Shown here: piece by piece, positions 1-11,335 of the stretch
How the letters are laid out: each line of letters starts with the position of its first letter
Numbering within the stretch: the first letter of the stretch is position 1
Source: Erythroxylum novogranatense
Taxonomy: Eukaryota; Streptophyta; Magnoliopsida; Malpighiales; Erythroxylaceae
Length of the DNA: 64,000 bases
NCBI GenBank assembly: GCA_029891385.1
Contig: CM057234.1
Location: 20,508,350 to 20,572,349 of the forward strand
Reading direction: 5' to 3'
The notes under the pieces: model-generated
The model's database searches: none
What the model was told of the DNA's origin: nothing
The model's input: the letters and a program-made list of their open reading frames with translations, nothing else
Program-made: the position numbers and the translations under genes

Positions 1-170
1 AGTTTGAACTTTGAACAATGTCTATCACTTGCATCTTTGAAAATTGTTCCTTGAGATTGCATTGGGCCTTTAATTTTAAAACCTGAAATAATTTCTTAAC
101 CAATTTCATATATTTTATAATTATCAAAACATAAAGGGATTTTTATTTGTCAACCACCATTGGTCCAACA
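1..170 (-). mobile_element. Copia (SIRE-like) LTR, 5' terminal part, cut by window edge
   Basis: Read on the minus strand, this stretch begins TGTTGGACCAATGGTGG at base 170. It closely matches, in inverted orientation, the start of the LTR at 59457, including the shared segment about GATAATTATAAAATATATGA with small differences. It is therefore the first 170 bp or so of a SIRE-like Copia LTR whose remainder lies to the left of the window. The five bases after it (171-175, AGTTG) would be one copy of the target-site duplication. Confidence 0.75.
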
Positions 171-1590
171 AGTTGGACATGTGACTGCTGCCTCCATATC
201 CATATAGTTGTGCAAATACTGACTTGAGTGTGCAGCTGTAACGAGAAAATGGGAGTGAAGGAAGAGGGTTCGCTACTCCGATACAAAAGTTTGAAATTGA
301 CCATGTCCATGTGCTCTATTCAGGAATGATTGTAAGAATAATAAAGGCAACTCTTTTTCTTTTCGCTTTCAATTCTGGGGATTCAAGCATTTATGGTTAA
401 CTAGTTGTCTATATAGTTTTATCTCCGGCATTATTTATCTCTGAGGCGATATTTACTCGATGAGACTTGAGGGTTCCAACCTGAAAGTAACATTAAGAGT
501 TACAAGTATATATATTGAACTTACATTATTTTGTTTGAAGAAAATATTATGTATTATTTTTCAAGAAATCACCCCTTTTCTGATGGCAGAACGTGTGACT
601 ATCGAGTTTTAACTTGGAACAGACAAAGGTAAAAACTATAATTACTTGACTTTATGCGAGTCTCTATATGCTTCTGTTCGTGTGCTTTTCTCTTATTATC
701 TTGTTGGTGCTAAGTTGTTTCTTGATGTTGCATTTAAGGCGCTGGAATGTTTGAGAAAAACTTATGGTCGATTTATCTGCTTCACTCTTGGCTATGTTTG
801 AGCCCTTAGTTGATGCATTTCTCCGTTACAAGTTACATTATTATGTGCGATGTGAAAAAGAAAATGAAGGTGATGCCTTAACCAATGTATGTTACAGATT
901 TTCTCCAATCCGTTATGTTCCAAGCTTAAATGTCGTTTTATAACAGGAAAAGCCATTAAAAAATTAAATATGGTAGGAGTATGATGCGTTAATTCTTAAA
1001 AATGGATGCTTCTCCATACAACTCATCCTCCTGTGAAAGAATGCACTTGCACAACTATTGGCAATTGTTGCCCTGCCAGGTTTTATTTATAACCGCTAGG
1101 GAGTTTATCAGAATGCCGGGAGTAGAATGATGACTTTGAAGGAAAGAAATAAGGATAGAACCCTCTAATGAATCCTGACTAGCTCCGCCCTTCATCGGTA
1201 TCAATAACTTGTTAGACACGAATAAAAACTACCATGTGGTAGATGGCGGATTCGATCACTTTTCTTTTCCAGCTTTTTTATGAAACCTAAACGATACGTT
1301 TCTCTTCTCCCCTTTCCGTGACCTCGGAAAGTGAATTAATTGCTTTTGCTTGTGATCCAATCCACCCTTTTATATATAAATATAAAGATGGATAAAATTG
1401 CCAGGACATCCTGAAATATGGAGTGGCATGTTGATGGCATTCAGACTAAGAACTAAGTTGTGAATTTGTTTATGAATAATTCCAATATCATATAGAAAAC
1501 AAGAGCTGAAACAAAAATGCTGTCAGAATTTACATGTATAAGCTAGGAAAGGAAAGAGAACACAATTGCAAAAAGCAAAAGAAACTAGGC
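171..1590. other. AT-rich intergenic DNA, no gene recognised
   Basis: No convincing reading frame, RNA gene or repeat was recognised here. The right part lies directly downstream of the small minus-strand gene at 1591-1905 and probably contains its 3' untranslated region. A short TATATATAAATAT run sits near 1370. Confidence 0.5.
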
Positions 1591-1905
1591 TCAAGAAGGC
1601 CTCATACAGCTCCCGAGAAATGAAAATATACAGCCCTTTTGACCCTTATTCTGTGGTTTAGAAGGAGTTGAAGATGAGGAACGACAATAATCGGTCTCCC
1701 TTTCTCTGCTACTCTCATAAATGTCTCCATTATACAACTCGTCCCCCCTACAGCTGTCCAGACCGTCATGAGCTCCGCCGAATTGAGTGGTTGCCGACGT
1801 ACCAACAACCCGTCCCCTCCTTGAGTCGATCTGCAGATTTTCCCATACTCGACCAGAAGACCCCTGCCGGCGAAATGAAACTGATGATCTCTGCAGCGTG
1901 TTCAT
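1591..1905 (-). CDS. small plant protein resembling MAPK-kinase-substrate proteins (At1g80180/At1g15400-like)
   Basis: A 104-residue intronless reading frame on the minus strand, with ATG at 1905-1903. The N-terminus contains LQRSSVSFRRQGSSGRVW, which I recognise from memory as the hallmark of small plant proteins annotated as MAPK kinase substrates, where the serine-rich head is a proposed phosphorylation region. The C-terminus is short and cysteine-containing (GCIFSFLGSCM). The middle is polar and low in complexity (SSRERETD, SSSSTPSKP), so the protein is probably largely disordered and soluble. No membrane segment or signal peptide is seen. Base composition is more GC-rich than the surroundings and the frame has no breaks, unlike every transposon frame in the window. 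Length is a little below the roughly 120-140 residues I recall for the named Arabidopsis members. Function is inferred from family resemblance only. Confidence 0.6.
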   Translation of the reverse strand: MNTLQRSSVSFRRQGSSGRVWENLQIDSRRGRVVGTSATTQFGGAHDGLDSCRGDELYNGDIYESSRERETDYCRSSSSTPSKPQNKGQKGCIFSFLGSCMRPS

Positions 1906-3560
1906 GATTTTAATCTTTTTTTTTTTAAATCTTCTAAACGTCTTCGTCTGTTTAGTGGCTCCAATACTCGTAGATCCTTATCTCATTTCTCTTTTTAATC
2001 TCTTTTAACTAATAGAAGATTTTGGATTTGAAAGGTGCCAATTGCTCTCCCATTTTTGTGGCTCTCTTTTTTGTCTGACAGAAGAGAGATAGTTCAAATC
2101 TATGGGCACATTTTAGGCTCAAGTGAAAGAATATAATATTAGAGTGGCAGGGTTTAAAACTGGTTGATTGGTTTGTTAGCACCAACTGCTAGTATTATAA
2201 TTAGGGTCTAGCAGTTACAATTTATTGATTTGAGATTCATAAGTACGGAGATTTTGGATTTTCGTTCCATTTCTTCATGTATTGGTGGACCAATTCCACA
2301 ATAATAATATCTCACATTCAGATTTGGCATCTTCTTTTTCTAACTACCAACTTCATCTGCTGCAACCACCTGTTAGATGAAAGTACACAAAATGGATTGT
2401 TAGGAAGAAAAAGAATTGATTTCATTTTTCTTTTATCACTCTGAATCCAAACAACGGCTGGGAAGATATATACAAGTGTAGACTTCAAGGACATAATTAT
2501 CTAAGAAATCATAATTCCATACCCTTGTTTGGTTGGAACATTTTGACGTAAAGAGAAATGATTTTTAAATGAAAAGAATGACAACTACAAGACATGAAGA
2601 TCATTAGAGAATTTAACTTCATAAAAAAAGAAAAAATACATTAGCACCAAACTCCGAATTCGTCTTGTCAGTAAAGAAATAAAATTGTGGATCATTATAC
2701 ATCTGGCCATTCTTGCAGTGCAGAACATAATTTTAAGTAAAAGCTGAAGTGAAACTCTTCCTCATTGGATTAATAAGAGATGAAAGATATACCTAATGCA
2801 CTGTGGAAGGAAAGTCCATCCAGCAATTATTTCTTCAATATTAGCAACTATTTGATCCTTTAAACTCGAAAGAATCCATCGAATATGAAGGAAAATCTTC
2901 GAGAATCCTTTATACTTTCCAATTTAGAAAAAGACCTGCAAAGACTGTGTATAGCTAACTCAATTTATCGCAAGTAGTACATTGCTGAATGAATAATAAA
3001 TGATCTCTAATTGAATCATGCATTGCCAATGCCAACGAATTCATTATTCACGTATCTAATTTCCTCAAATTTATGGGAGCCTGCTAAATCGGAGCAATGC
3101 AAGTACAAGTTGCTGAATAAAGAACACAAGTTTAAGTACAATCCATGGTCTAAAGTTGTATGATTAAAAGAAGCAATTCTCACACACCTGAGCTTTACAA
3201 AGAAACTTGCCGGAGCTTGTTCTAGCGTCGCTCTCTACGCTCGTTCTAGTTTCAGTATCTGCAACCATTGACCTCTCAAGCTTCAAAGAAACAAGAAAAA
3301 CCAAATAGATGAACAAGCTGGATACCAAAAGATATCTACAAATTTCCAAAATCATAATGAATAGAAGTAATCCCAATGCAACCCACCTCCCCTCTGCCAT
3401 GAACCCACCACTGTTCGACCTCAACCAAGGCTCTCCTTTCCCCAACCAGCTTCCCCAACAATCGACACTACCTTGCCCAGACAACTCCATAAAAGCAAAC
3501 ATAATCAGAAAGCTTAGCTCAACCCCTAGGCCTCAGATCTAAAACTGCAATAAACCAGAT
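1906..3560. other. upstream and intergenic region, nothing firm
   Basis: This region holds the 5' flank of the small gene (minus strand) and AT-rich DNA without recognisable genes. A T-rich run just right of 1905 would lie in the 5' UTR. From about 3160 on the composition changes and leads into the LINE. The exact LINE 5' end could not be fixed and may lie anywhere between about 3200 and 3750. Confidence 0.45.
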
Positions 3561-3769
3561 CTCTTCCACAGTTCCCACTCCCTCAAACATTCTCCCACCC
3601 TTACTCACTTACCATTGCCATATCATCCCTTCCACTTAGCAGCATAGCAAAAGTCATGGTTGTTCCACCACAGATCTTTTCTTTAAACCTGCAAACCTGA
3701 AAAAAAAAAAGAAATTACACAATAGACAATCAATTTCCAGCTCTAGTTACTATCATTAAACAAACTGCA

Positions 3770-4990
3770 AACTCTAACCCTAGCCATAAGTCCACCTTTC
3801 CCTCCTCTTCTAAACCTTATGCACCAAGCCCATCTTCCCCATCATTTTCTACTTTTATCTCCGCCCCTGCTACGACTGTCTTTCCAAATGGATCAACTCC
3901 TACTCCTACTGAGGCAGAAACAACTAAAGGGCATAGGAAAACCTGGAAACAGGTGGTTGGAGATAGTTCTGACTCCTCCTTAGAATTCAACCCTTTAGTA
4001 GAGGTTGATGGCAAGATAATGGTAGCTCCTAGTCTAGATGTTTTGCAGCAGGGAGCTAAAACTTGGGAAGCTACACTTGTGGGATTTTTTTATGAAAAAA
4101 AGACCTGCATTTCTGATTACACATGCTTGGACTTTGAGAAACTGGAAAGGTAGAGGTCTAATGGAGGTTATGCTCACTGAAGAAGACAATATAATCTTTA
4201 CCTTTTCTTCTAAATCGAAAGCTCAAAAGATAATAGAAGAGGGCCCCTGGCATATCTCTCAATCTCCACTTTTTATTCAGAAATGGCAACTGGGGATAGA
4301 ACTTGAAAAAATCATATCAAAGAACATACCTCTATGGGTGAATATTCACAATATCCCGTTGAAATATTGGACTACAAAGGGTTTGAGCATGCTTGCAAGC
4401 TATTTGGGGAAACTTATATGCATGGATGAGAATATTGTCCTGAGAAAAAGAGAGAATTTGCTAGATTATGTGTAAGCATGGATATATTGAAGGAAATGAA
4501 GGATAGTATACTTATTTTAAGGCTGGCAGATGTAAACTCTCGTAGAAAAGATAAAGTCTTGGTGACATACCAATAGAAACCATCACTTAAAGCTTAAGGC
4601 AAAGCATGGAAACCGACAGGTAGGGTTTTTTCAAAAGGTGACTATTGGGAATTGATGGGCATAGAAGAAAATATTCTAGAAGAAACCAATGGAAATGAGG
4701 AGATTGAATAAGTAGCAAAAAAACAAGAAATATCTCAGAAAGTAAATGTCTCCCCCAAAGAAAGGGAGGACAGTCTGAAGGGGCATAAAATTAAATTTGT
4801 TCAAAAGACAGAAGCTCTGCACAATCAACCAGAAGTTGGGAAAGTTCAGGAATTTAAGGAAGCAAGCCAAAATGGGGACTCCTAGGATGTGCAACAGAAT
4901 GAGCAAAGCCAATCTAGGACTAATTTTCATAATGGTAGCAATCCTAAGGAGCAATTTGAGTAGGTAACCTCTAGGAAAAGTAGTAGGAGC
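3770..4990 (+). pseudogene. LINE ORF1 (DUF4283-like nucleic-acid-binding protein), broken
   Basis: ORF1 of the LINE, a gag-like RNA-binding protein in plant L1 elements. The N-terminal part is Pro/Ser/Thr-rich and open from about 3770 to 4152. It then shifts frame at an A-run near 4095-4101 into the segment ending LRNWKGRGLMEVM. The following part (about 4160-4470) has the DUF4283 pattern: EEGPWHIS, LFIQKW, IPLWVNIHNIPL and a glycine/leucine-rich helix. A second frame change near 4445 leads to ARLCVSMDILKEM and RLADVNSRRKDKV. The C-terminal part to about 4990 is charged and contains several TAG stops. No intact CCHC knuckle was identified. Family assignment is by motif memory. Confidence 0.75.
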
Positions 4991-5011
4991 AATAGGGAAA
5001 TCTGCTTGCTT

Positions 5012-6246
5012 ATGACTTTAATTGTATGGAATGTACGTGGAATAAATAATCCTTCAAAGCTGAATGCTTTGAAGGATTTTGTGCTTAGGGAGAAGCCTTG
5101 GGTTTGTTGTATGTTGGAGACTAAACTTAGAGCATCAAATCTAAATAAACTGGCTTGCCTAGGTAGCAAATGACAATTAATTACAAATCATCAAAGTCAT
5201 GTGCATGGAAGGATTATCATAGCTTATGATGGGGACCACCTAGATGTAGAGGTTCTGGATTCTAATAATCAGCAAATCCACTCTAAGATTTATTTCAAAA
5301 AGGAAAACTCTTGGATACTAGCTACTTTTATCTATGGATTCAACACTAGTTTGCAAAGAATTGAACTCTGTAGTTTTCTCAGAAGGATCAAGGCTTCAGT
5401 GAATTCCCTTTGGGTTATAAGCAGGGATTTTAATACTACTTTACTCAGATTAGAAGCTAAAGGAAATTGTAACCTTCTTAACTATTCCCCTGATATGTTT
5501 GAATGTATGCAAGCGGTGGAACTTACTGACCTAAAATAAGTTTACTTAGACAAACAAACAATGCTCAAACTGGCACATAAAAAAAAACTAAACAGAGCTA
5601 TGGTTAATACAGATTGGCTACATTATTTTTAAAGATGTCTTATGAATTACCTAGACCCTGGAATCTCATATCATACTCCTATAAAAATAGACCATCAATT
5701 CACCATCTCTAGAATACATCATCCTTTAATATTCAACAATTTTTTGGCTAACATGGACGGGTTTCAAGATGCAATAGATAAGGGTTTGGAGCATGATTAC
5801 TATGGGACTAGATAGTTCATTTGTATCCAAAAGCTAAAGGCTATAAAATAGAAGTTGAAGATTCTTAATAGTAAAATAGAGTATAATATTAATAAGGAGA
5901 TTGACATTTCAAAGGAAAAACTTTCCTCTATTTAAAAAGCACTGGCAGAAAATCCTTTGGATGGAGCACTAGTTATAGTAGAGAAGGAAGCGCTTAAAAA
6001 TTATTTACAAGCAATAGATAACCAAAGTTTCCTACTGAAGTAGAGATCCAAGATAAATTGGTTAAAAGAGGGAGGCAGATGCTCTAAGTTTTTTTTCAAC
6101 TATTTGTTAGCCCGAAAGAACATTAATAGAATTTTCTCCATTAAAATAGAAGCGGGTGTAGATATTTTTGGACAAGATGAACTAGTTAAAAGAGCTTTGG
6201 AGTACTTTAGCAAACTAATTGGATAAGAACCACACACATCAGGGTG
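5012..6246 (+). pseudogene. LINE ORF2, endonuclease and linker part
   Basis: Start of LINE ORF2. The ATG at 5012 is followed by LIVWNVRGINNPSK, the first catalytic block of APE-type endonucleases. LETKL (metal-binding Glu) comes next, and after an in-frame TGA near 5171 the chain continues to VISRDFNTTL, where the usual GDFN motif reads RDFN. The longest open piece is 5201-5539. Beyond it the frame continues through several stops with recognisable pieces such as DPGISYHTP, NWLKEGGRCSKFF and RALEYFSKLIG up to the Copia LTR insertion. The enzyme would nick genomic DNA for target-primed reverse transcription. It is non-functional because of the stops. Confidence 0.8.
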
Positions 6247-6251
6247 GATTA

Positions 6252-7274
6252 TGAAGTGAATCACACGTTAGTATACGATATACAAAGTGCACAAGAAGGG
6301 GGGTTGAATTGTGTATTCGAATTTTTAATACAATCCCCTTTTTAAAATTTGCTTTCTAAAAACGATTGACAAACTGTATTATGAAGTATTTATATCAACA
6401 ATAGAAACAAGAGTTAAGATTTGAGAGTGAGAATCGACACAGTAATTTTATACTGGTTCACGTCAAATCGTGGGCTACGTCCAGTGCTCAGAATCCCTTT
6501 TAATATTTCACTATATTTCACAAAAGTACAAGTATTCTTTTCACCGAGCCTCTTCAGTTCTCTTACAACAAGTATTCTTTTTCTCACTTAGCCTCTTTAG
6601 GCTCTCAGCTTTTCTTCTTTCTTACAGAAAGATATTGGGAGCTTTGTTACAGAAAATATAGCTCTCGTGTTTCACACAAATACAGTATTTAACTTTTTGA
6701 AAATCACTAACAAAATCACTAACTTTTTCAGTCTTCAACTTCGACTCATATTTATAATCTTCATCTTCAACTGCTTCTTTCTTCTTGATTCTTGATCTTT
6801 AAAGAAACAGTTATTCAGTTGAGTTCTATAACTAACTCAAACTAATTTGGTTCTTCGTCTTTGATTCTTTCGTCTCATATTCGGCTTTGTTTCATCTCAT
6901 TTTGCTTCCGTTTCATTTCTATCTTTGCGTCTCATTTTCTTCCGTCTCATTTTGTTTTCGTCTCATTTTTTGCTTCCGTCTCATTTTTTGCTTCCGTCTC
7001 ATTTTTGTTCTTCCGTCTCATTATTGCTTCCGTCTCATTTTTTCTTCCATATTATTTTTACTTCCGTCTCATTTTGCTTCCGTCTCATTCTCTTCTGTCT
7101 CATTTTCGCTTACGTCTCATTTTTTCTTCCGTCTCATTTTCGTTCTTCCGTCTCATTTTTGTTCTTCCGTTTCATTTTCCTTCCATCTCATTTTCATCTG
7201 CTTCCGCCTCATTTCTTCCTTCATCATTATTTGGTTTTCATCAAAGTTAATCGTAAAGTCATTTTGACTTAACA
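6252..7274 (-). mobile_element. Copia (SIRE-like) solo LTR, minus strand
   Basis: A 1,023 bp LTR with TG...CA ends, flanked by GATTA at 6247-6251 and 7275-7279. It interrupts the LINE frame and no internal domain is present, so it is a solo LTR left by LTR-LTR recombination. Read on the minus strand it starts TGTTAAGTCAAAATGAC. Near its 3' end it carries the sequence AATTCAACCCCCCTTC, which recurs in the SIRE-like LTRs at 52181 and 59457, and the segment GGACGTAGCCCACGATTTG followed by AACCAGTATAAAA that typifies this LTR class. The part nearest its 5' end holds a long minisatellite, listed separately. Confidence 0.85.
6869..7215 (+). repeat. CCGTCTCATTTT minisatellite inside the Copia solo LTR
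   Basis: About 18 units of CCGTCTCATTTT separated by short T/C-rich spacers, giving a variable period of 14-22 bp. Because the spacing is not a fixed multiple of three, several frames stay open and give artificial Ser/Phe/Leu-rich translations. The array lies near the LTR start in the minus-strand orientation. Unit spacing and spelling vary, suggesting expansion by slippage. Confidence 0.85.
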
Positions 7275-7279
7275 GATTA

Positions 7280-7574
7280 TGACCTTAGACATTTTGTAAC
7301 TTCTAGAATTCCTGATTATGAAGCAAATTGCTTAATAAGACCTATTATAGATCAGGAGATTGATAATGTGATCTTCAGCTTGAATGACTCTAAAGCTCTA
7401 AGTCAGAATGAATTGAATGGTTTTTTCTATCATAAAACATGGAATAGATTAGGGGGGATAGTTAAGGAGGCAGTTTAGGAGTTCTTCCTAAAAGGGGTTT
7501 TTTCTAAAGGAAATAAACAAGACTTTCCTATATCTAGTTCCTAAAAACTCTAACCCAAGAACTTGGAATGAATA
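7280..7574 (+). pseudogene. LINE ORF2, start of the reverse transcriptase region
   Basis: A LINE ORF2 piece between the Copia solo LTR and the CACTA transposon. It reads RPIIDQEIDNVIFSLNDSKAL, then NGFFYHKTWNRLGGIV and, after a stop and frame change, LVPKNSNPRTWNE. The last block is the usual lead-in to the reverse-transcriptase RPIS motif, which appears at the start of the next LINE segment at 16804. A single-base loss at the junction would be needed to restore one frame. Confidence 0.8.
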
Positions 7575-7596
7575 CACATTACAAGAAAACAAGGCA

Positions 7597-7950
7597 TTTT
7601 TGCGATGTTTTTAAAACATCACATAATGTCCAAAAACGTCACAAAAAATGTTGCGGAATGTAGTGTAGGCAAAAGGTTTCTGCGACGTTTTAAATAAAAC
7701 ATCACAAAAAACTCTGACATTCTGCGACGTTTATAAAAATGTCACTAAAAGATTGGACAATCCATGACGTTTTTAAAAAAATGTTGTAGAATCTTTAACA
7801 TTCCGTGAGGATTTTAAAAACATCGTGGATTGTCTAACATTTCACGACGTTTTTAAAATGTCGCAGAATGTGAAGGAATCCGTAACGTTTTTCTGGAAAC
7901 ATCATGGAATGTACTAAAAATGTCGCAAAATGTCTTCTGCGATGTTTTTA
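7597..7950. repeat. left subterminal repeats of the CACTA element
   Basis: About a dozen copies, in both orientations, of a motif near TGCGACGTTTTTAAAA with partners such as AAAACATCGCA. Adjacent opposite copies form short hairpins. In CACTA elements subterminal repeats bind the transposase and promote end pairing, and this array is in the right position for that role. Many CG sites have decayed to CA or TG. Confidence 0.8.
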
Positions 7951-8292
7951 TTATTATTTTTATTATTTTTCATTTTTTTGAAAATCATATTAATTTAATA
8001 ATTTTAATAATTATTTTTTAAAATACAATTTTTAATCTTATTTGTTTAATAACTATTCAATATTATTTATGAATTTTATTTATTTAATAATTCTTCAATT
8101 TTTAGTATATCAATAATTTAATAATTATTCATGTATCACAAGAATTTCATACTTGTAGACAATGTATTATTTAATTGCAATTCACAAATATATCATAATA
8201 CACTTATAAAGTGTGATGACAAATAGTTAATAAAATAAAATAATTAGGGAAAATCAACATTTTTTAGAAGCATTAAACATATTTTGCATATT

Positions 8293-9189
8293 TCATAGGA
8301 TTAATAGATATGATAAGAGAACAATTACATGGTAGGTATTCTTTTGGAAATTACAAGTTCTTATCATTTCTAATTCATACAATTTCTTATTCTGCAATTG
8401 AGATGTCCATGTAATCCACCATGAATCTACTACGGCTGCTTCAGTATATGCTGGTTCAAGATTTTCATTTATACTCTTTCTTGGTCTCTTTGGCCTCTTG
8501 GATCTCTGCACTGGTTGATCTGTACTTGGAAAAGTATGATCCAATTCATTGTCAATTAAAGTTGATTCATTCATACTCTACAAATTCCTTGACTTTGATT
8601 AGTTAGTCTGATTGTCAAAAGTTTTTCTCTGAGAAAGAGCAAAACTTTGTAAGTAAAAACCAGAAAAGTCCAAATGCAGATGAATTATGACCTGTTATAT
8701 GAAATAATGACATAATGGCTTTGTCATATTGTGGTGAACCTGAAAGGAAAAAAACTTCAATGTTGGAAACCACTTGGATTCATCCAAAGAATGTGAAGGT
8801 TTCAGTCATCAGAGTTTGGCCACTTTTCAAGGTAATAATCTTCATAGATGCAGAGGCTGAAGGATTGTATATAAATTTGAGAATGCTTGACGGGAATGAT
8901 TTAAATCAATAAAAATCTAAGGAACTTATAAACTGATTACATATGATTTTGTTAAGAACGTTAACAAAAGTCTTAATGTGGAGCAACTAAATTAATGATT
9001 GGAGGCCTCAATAAGGAAAAAGCATTAAGTCAAAGGACTAAAAACATGGTTGTTCTAGAAAAAAATTAGACAAATGGTACACATAAAGTCCATTGCTCAA
9101 CAAGTACAAACAGTTACAGAACATGAGACATGTCCTACAACAAACTCAATATTGCCCAGCAACATTGCATATGATAGTTAAATCAATAC
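8293..9189 (-). other. CACTA interior, possible further captured sequence of unknown origin
   Basis: A 93-residue minus-strand frame (8293-8574) begins MNESTLIDNELDHTFPS and contains a basic stretch QRSKRPKRPRKS followed by VDSWWITW. I do not recognise the family. It could be part of a host gene or of a transposon protein. The rest up to 9189 lies downstream (minus strand) of the RRS1-like exon and reads like intron or untranslated DNA. A 65-residue plus-strand frame at 8715-8912 is probably chance. Confidence 0.3.
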
Positions 9190-9241
9190 CTTTGGCTTTG
9201 GCAAACTGTTCCCATTTCGTAGGAGGTTTAGGCTCTAGAAG
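9190..9241 (-). pseudogene. captured exon resembling RRS1 (ribosome biogenesis regulatory protein)
   Basis: A 52-bp segment on the minus strand that translates to LLEPKPPTKWEQFAKAKG. It matches from memory the conserved core of RRS1, a nucleolar protein needed for assembly of the 5S RNP and large ribosomal subunit. It is preceded by a good acceptor (tttggtttcag) and followed by a GT donor (gtattg), as expected for an internal exon. It lies between the CACTA left end and the nested solo LTR. With the exon at 15798-15912 it makes a second RRS1-like piece in the same orientation. Confidence 0.6.
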
Positions 9242-9555
9242 CTGAAACCAAAAGATAAGAATTTAAATGGATTTTCAAGCTAAAATATTCATAAAACACT
9301 TTTTCTTTTAGCATAATGTATGTCTAATTTACAGAAATGGCGGAGAGAAATTTAATACATATGTTGCACAAATTATCATTCCTAGAAGAGGCATGCAATT
9401 AACACCGTCCACTCCTCCCCTCATTGAAGGGCTTTGGTTGTTATAGTAAGTGCCTAGATTGACTACTTAATGCATTAAAAAATAAGTAGCCATTGTTGCT
9501 CAAAGATAGTAAAACAAGGAATTTTATTAAACATTCCACTATAAGACACACTTTT
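9242..9555. other. CACTA interior, intron-like DNA
   Basis: AT-rich sequence between the RRS1-like exon and the solo LTR. On the minus strand it runs into the acceptor of that exon and has a T-rich tract consistent with an intron. No coding potential was recognised. The last five bases (9551-9555, CTTTT) are the target-site copy of the solo LTR. Confidence 0.5.
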
Positions 9556-10362
9556 TGTTGGACCCCGAACTTTTGAGAATAATAGAAATATTACAATGAA
9601 TTTAAGTGAGAAAGAATTGGTGAGAATGAGAATGAATTTAAGGAAATGTGATGAATTTAAGAAAAATGTAGGAGAAAAGAATTGTTTCGGTTAGAGGAAT
9701 TTGATATTTGAATGAATTTTTATGGATTATGAGAGGAAAGTGGATGAGTTGATTGAAATGAAGGATTTAGAAAGTTTGATTTTTTGGAGAGAGAATGTTT
9801 GACTTTGAGAGTTGACTTTTGTTTGAGGCAAAATTTGATAAAATGATCTACATGAAACTTGTAGATTATGTTACGAGCTTTCTGTAGACATAAAGTTTGC
9901 AATTTTTCGATATCGGGAGTGAAAGTTATGATTAGTCAAAGTTTATGTTTGATAAGGTTGACTTTTGACTTTAATTATGATGACTGAATCTTTGACTGAG
10001 AAATTAACCTAGTTATTGGTTAATTGAGCTTTGATGTTTTTCATGAAAATTGAAGGATTTGTTTTGATCTTTATTTTGATATAAAGTATAGAATTTTTCA
10101 ATCTTGGAAAAATAAGTTATGATTTTTACAAGTTTATATTGTGGTTTTAGCATGATTATTAGAGGATAGTATCTTTGACCGGAAAATGGACTCCCGTAGG
10201 AGTCAAATTGATTTTTATGTCCTTCGTGGAAGATGTAGTGCTTCCTTCAAGCTTTCTATAGAGACTAAGTTTGTCAAAATTAGAGTCCGGGATTAAGAGT
10301 TATGAATTTCGGAAGTTTTGAGTTTTTATGTGGGAAAAAAAAAAAGGAAAATGAAGTACCCC

Positions 10363-10490
10363 CGTCGCTAGGGCGACGCGTCGCCGTAGCGATGACGGGC
10401 GTTTGGCTCGCGTCGCTAGGGCGACGCATCGCCGTAGCAATGGCTGGCGTTCGGCTCGCGTCGCTAGGGCGACGCGTCGCCGTAGCGACT
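10363..10490 (+). repeat. 48-bp palindromic GC-rich array in the solo LTR
   Basis: Copies start at 10363, 10411 and 10459, an exact 48-bp period with 2.7 units. Each unit is three 16-mers: CGTCGCTAGGGCGACG, CGTCGCCGTAGCGATG and a spacer ending TTTGGCTCG. The first two 16-mers are near-perfect inverted copies of each other (14 of 16 positions), so each unit can form a stable hairpin. GC content is far above that of the rest of the LTR. Confidence 0.9.
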
Positions 10491-11310
10491 ACGCCCTATC
10501 CTCGCCCTAATAGGACGTCGTGTTGCTCCTTTAGTTTTCTTGCTTCCTCCTCCAATCCGACCTTTGTTCACTGTTTTTCTCATATCTTTTCCGTCCGACA
10601 TCCGATTGAGTTGATTCTTGCGGCGTTGGATTCGGAAGACAACTCCCTACATTCTCATGGGAAATTTGTGAATTTTTGAGATTTAATTGATGGTGATTAA
10701 TTTAATCAAAGTTAGTTGGGAAATTTTCCGAACATGATTCAGTATTTTGTGAAATTCGGGATCTGTAGAGATCCGATTGAAGAGATTCTTGAGGCGAAAT
10801 AAATATAAGACAAGGGGTTACAAATCATATGAAGAAATGAAATGTCAATTTTGCCCCTAAGACTTTCAATTTCTGAATTTAAGTTCGGATTTGTGTGAAA
10901 TTTTTGGATTAGGAACATCTGAGAATATTTTGAGCATAACTTTTGATCTGGGAATCGAAATGAGGCGATTCTTATTTTGAATTAAACTAGAGACATAAGG
11001 CTACAATTGTTATGAAGACATTGAGTTTCAATTTGTGGATTAAGAATGTTAACTTTTGGACGGAAATAATCGTACATGGAAAATATGTTAGAATGTGGAT
11101 ATATCTGAACTGTTTTGCGCATAACTTTTGGTGTAGTGATCCTAATTGAGCGCGGTCAGTGGCGTTGGATTCGTATGATTGAGAGAAACATTTCTTGAGA
11201 AGGAAGTTTTAACAAATTCCTTCAACTCGATAGTGCGAATCAAAACCGCAAGTGAAAATGGCATAAAGTAACATATGAGGGGCATTTTGGTCTTTTTATC
11301 AAAATTTTAA

Positions 11311-11335
11311 TGACATGGCATTATTATACTATGAG
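11311..11335 (+). promoter_or_regulatory. putative LTR core promoter (TGACATGGCA plus TATA-like)
   Basis: TGACATGGCA at 11311-11320 is followed within ten bases by a TATA-like TTATTATACT. The same ten-base word, exact or with one change, precedes a TATA-like box at the equivalent place in the other LTRs of this family (19064, 23958, and minus-strand copies at 47840 and 59417). Downstream comes a purine-rich GAAGAAG leader. This suggests the U3/R border. It is inferred from conservation only. Confidence 0.5.

Noticed and set aside
3164..3502. 112-codon minus-strand frame with a hydrophobic segment
   Set aside because: It overlaps, on the opposite strand, a Pro/Asn-rich plus-strand stretch leading into LINE ORF1, has no recognisable domain, and is probably a shadow. 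A small membrane-protein gene cannot be fully excluded.
4676..5169. Two overlapping minus-strand frames of 92 and 80 codons
   Set aside because: They are antisense to LINE ORF1/ORF2, where plus-strand motifs (WNVRGINN, LETKL) are clear.
6861..7272. Three overlapping plus-strand frames of 115-129 codons, Ser/Phe/Leu-rich
   Set aside because: Artefact of the CCGTCTCATTTT minisatellite in the Copia solo LTR; three frames open at once is typical of simple repeats.
10302..10679. 125-codon frame with repeated RRVAVA/LASLGRR
   Set aside because: Produced by the 48-bp array (divisible by three). The related LTRs do not keep the frame, so it is not a conserved protein.
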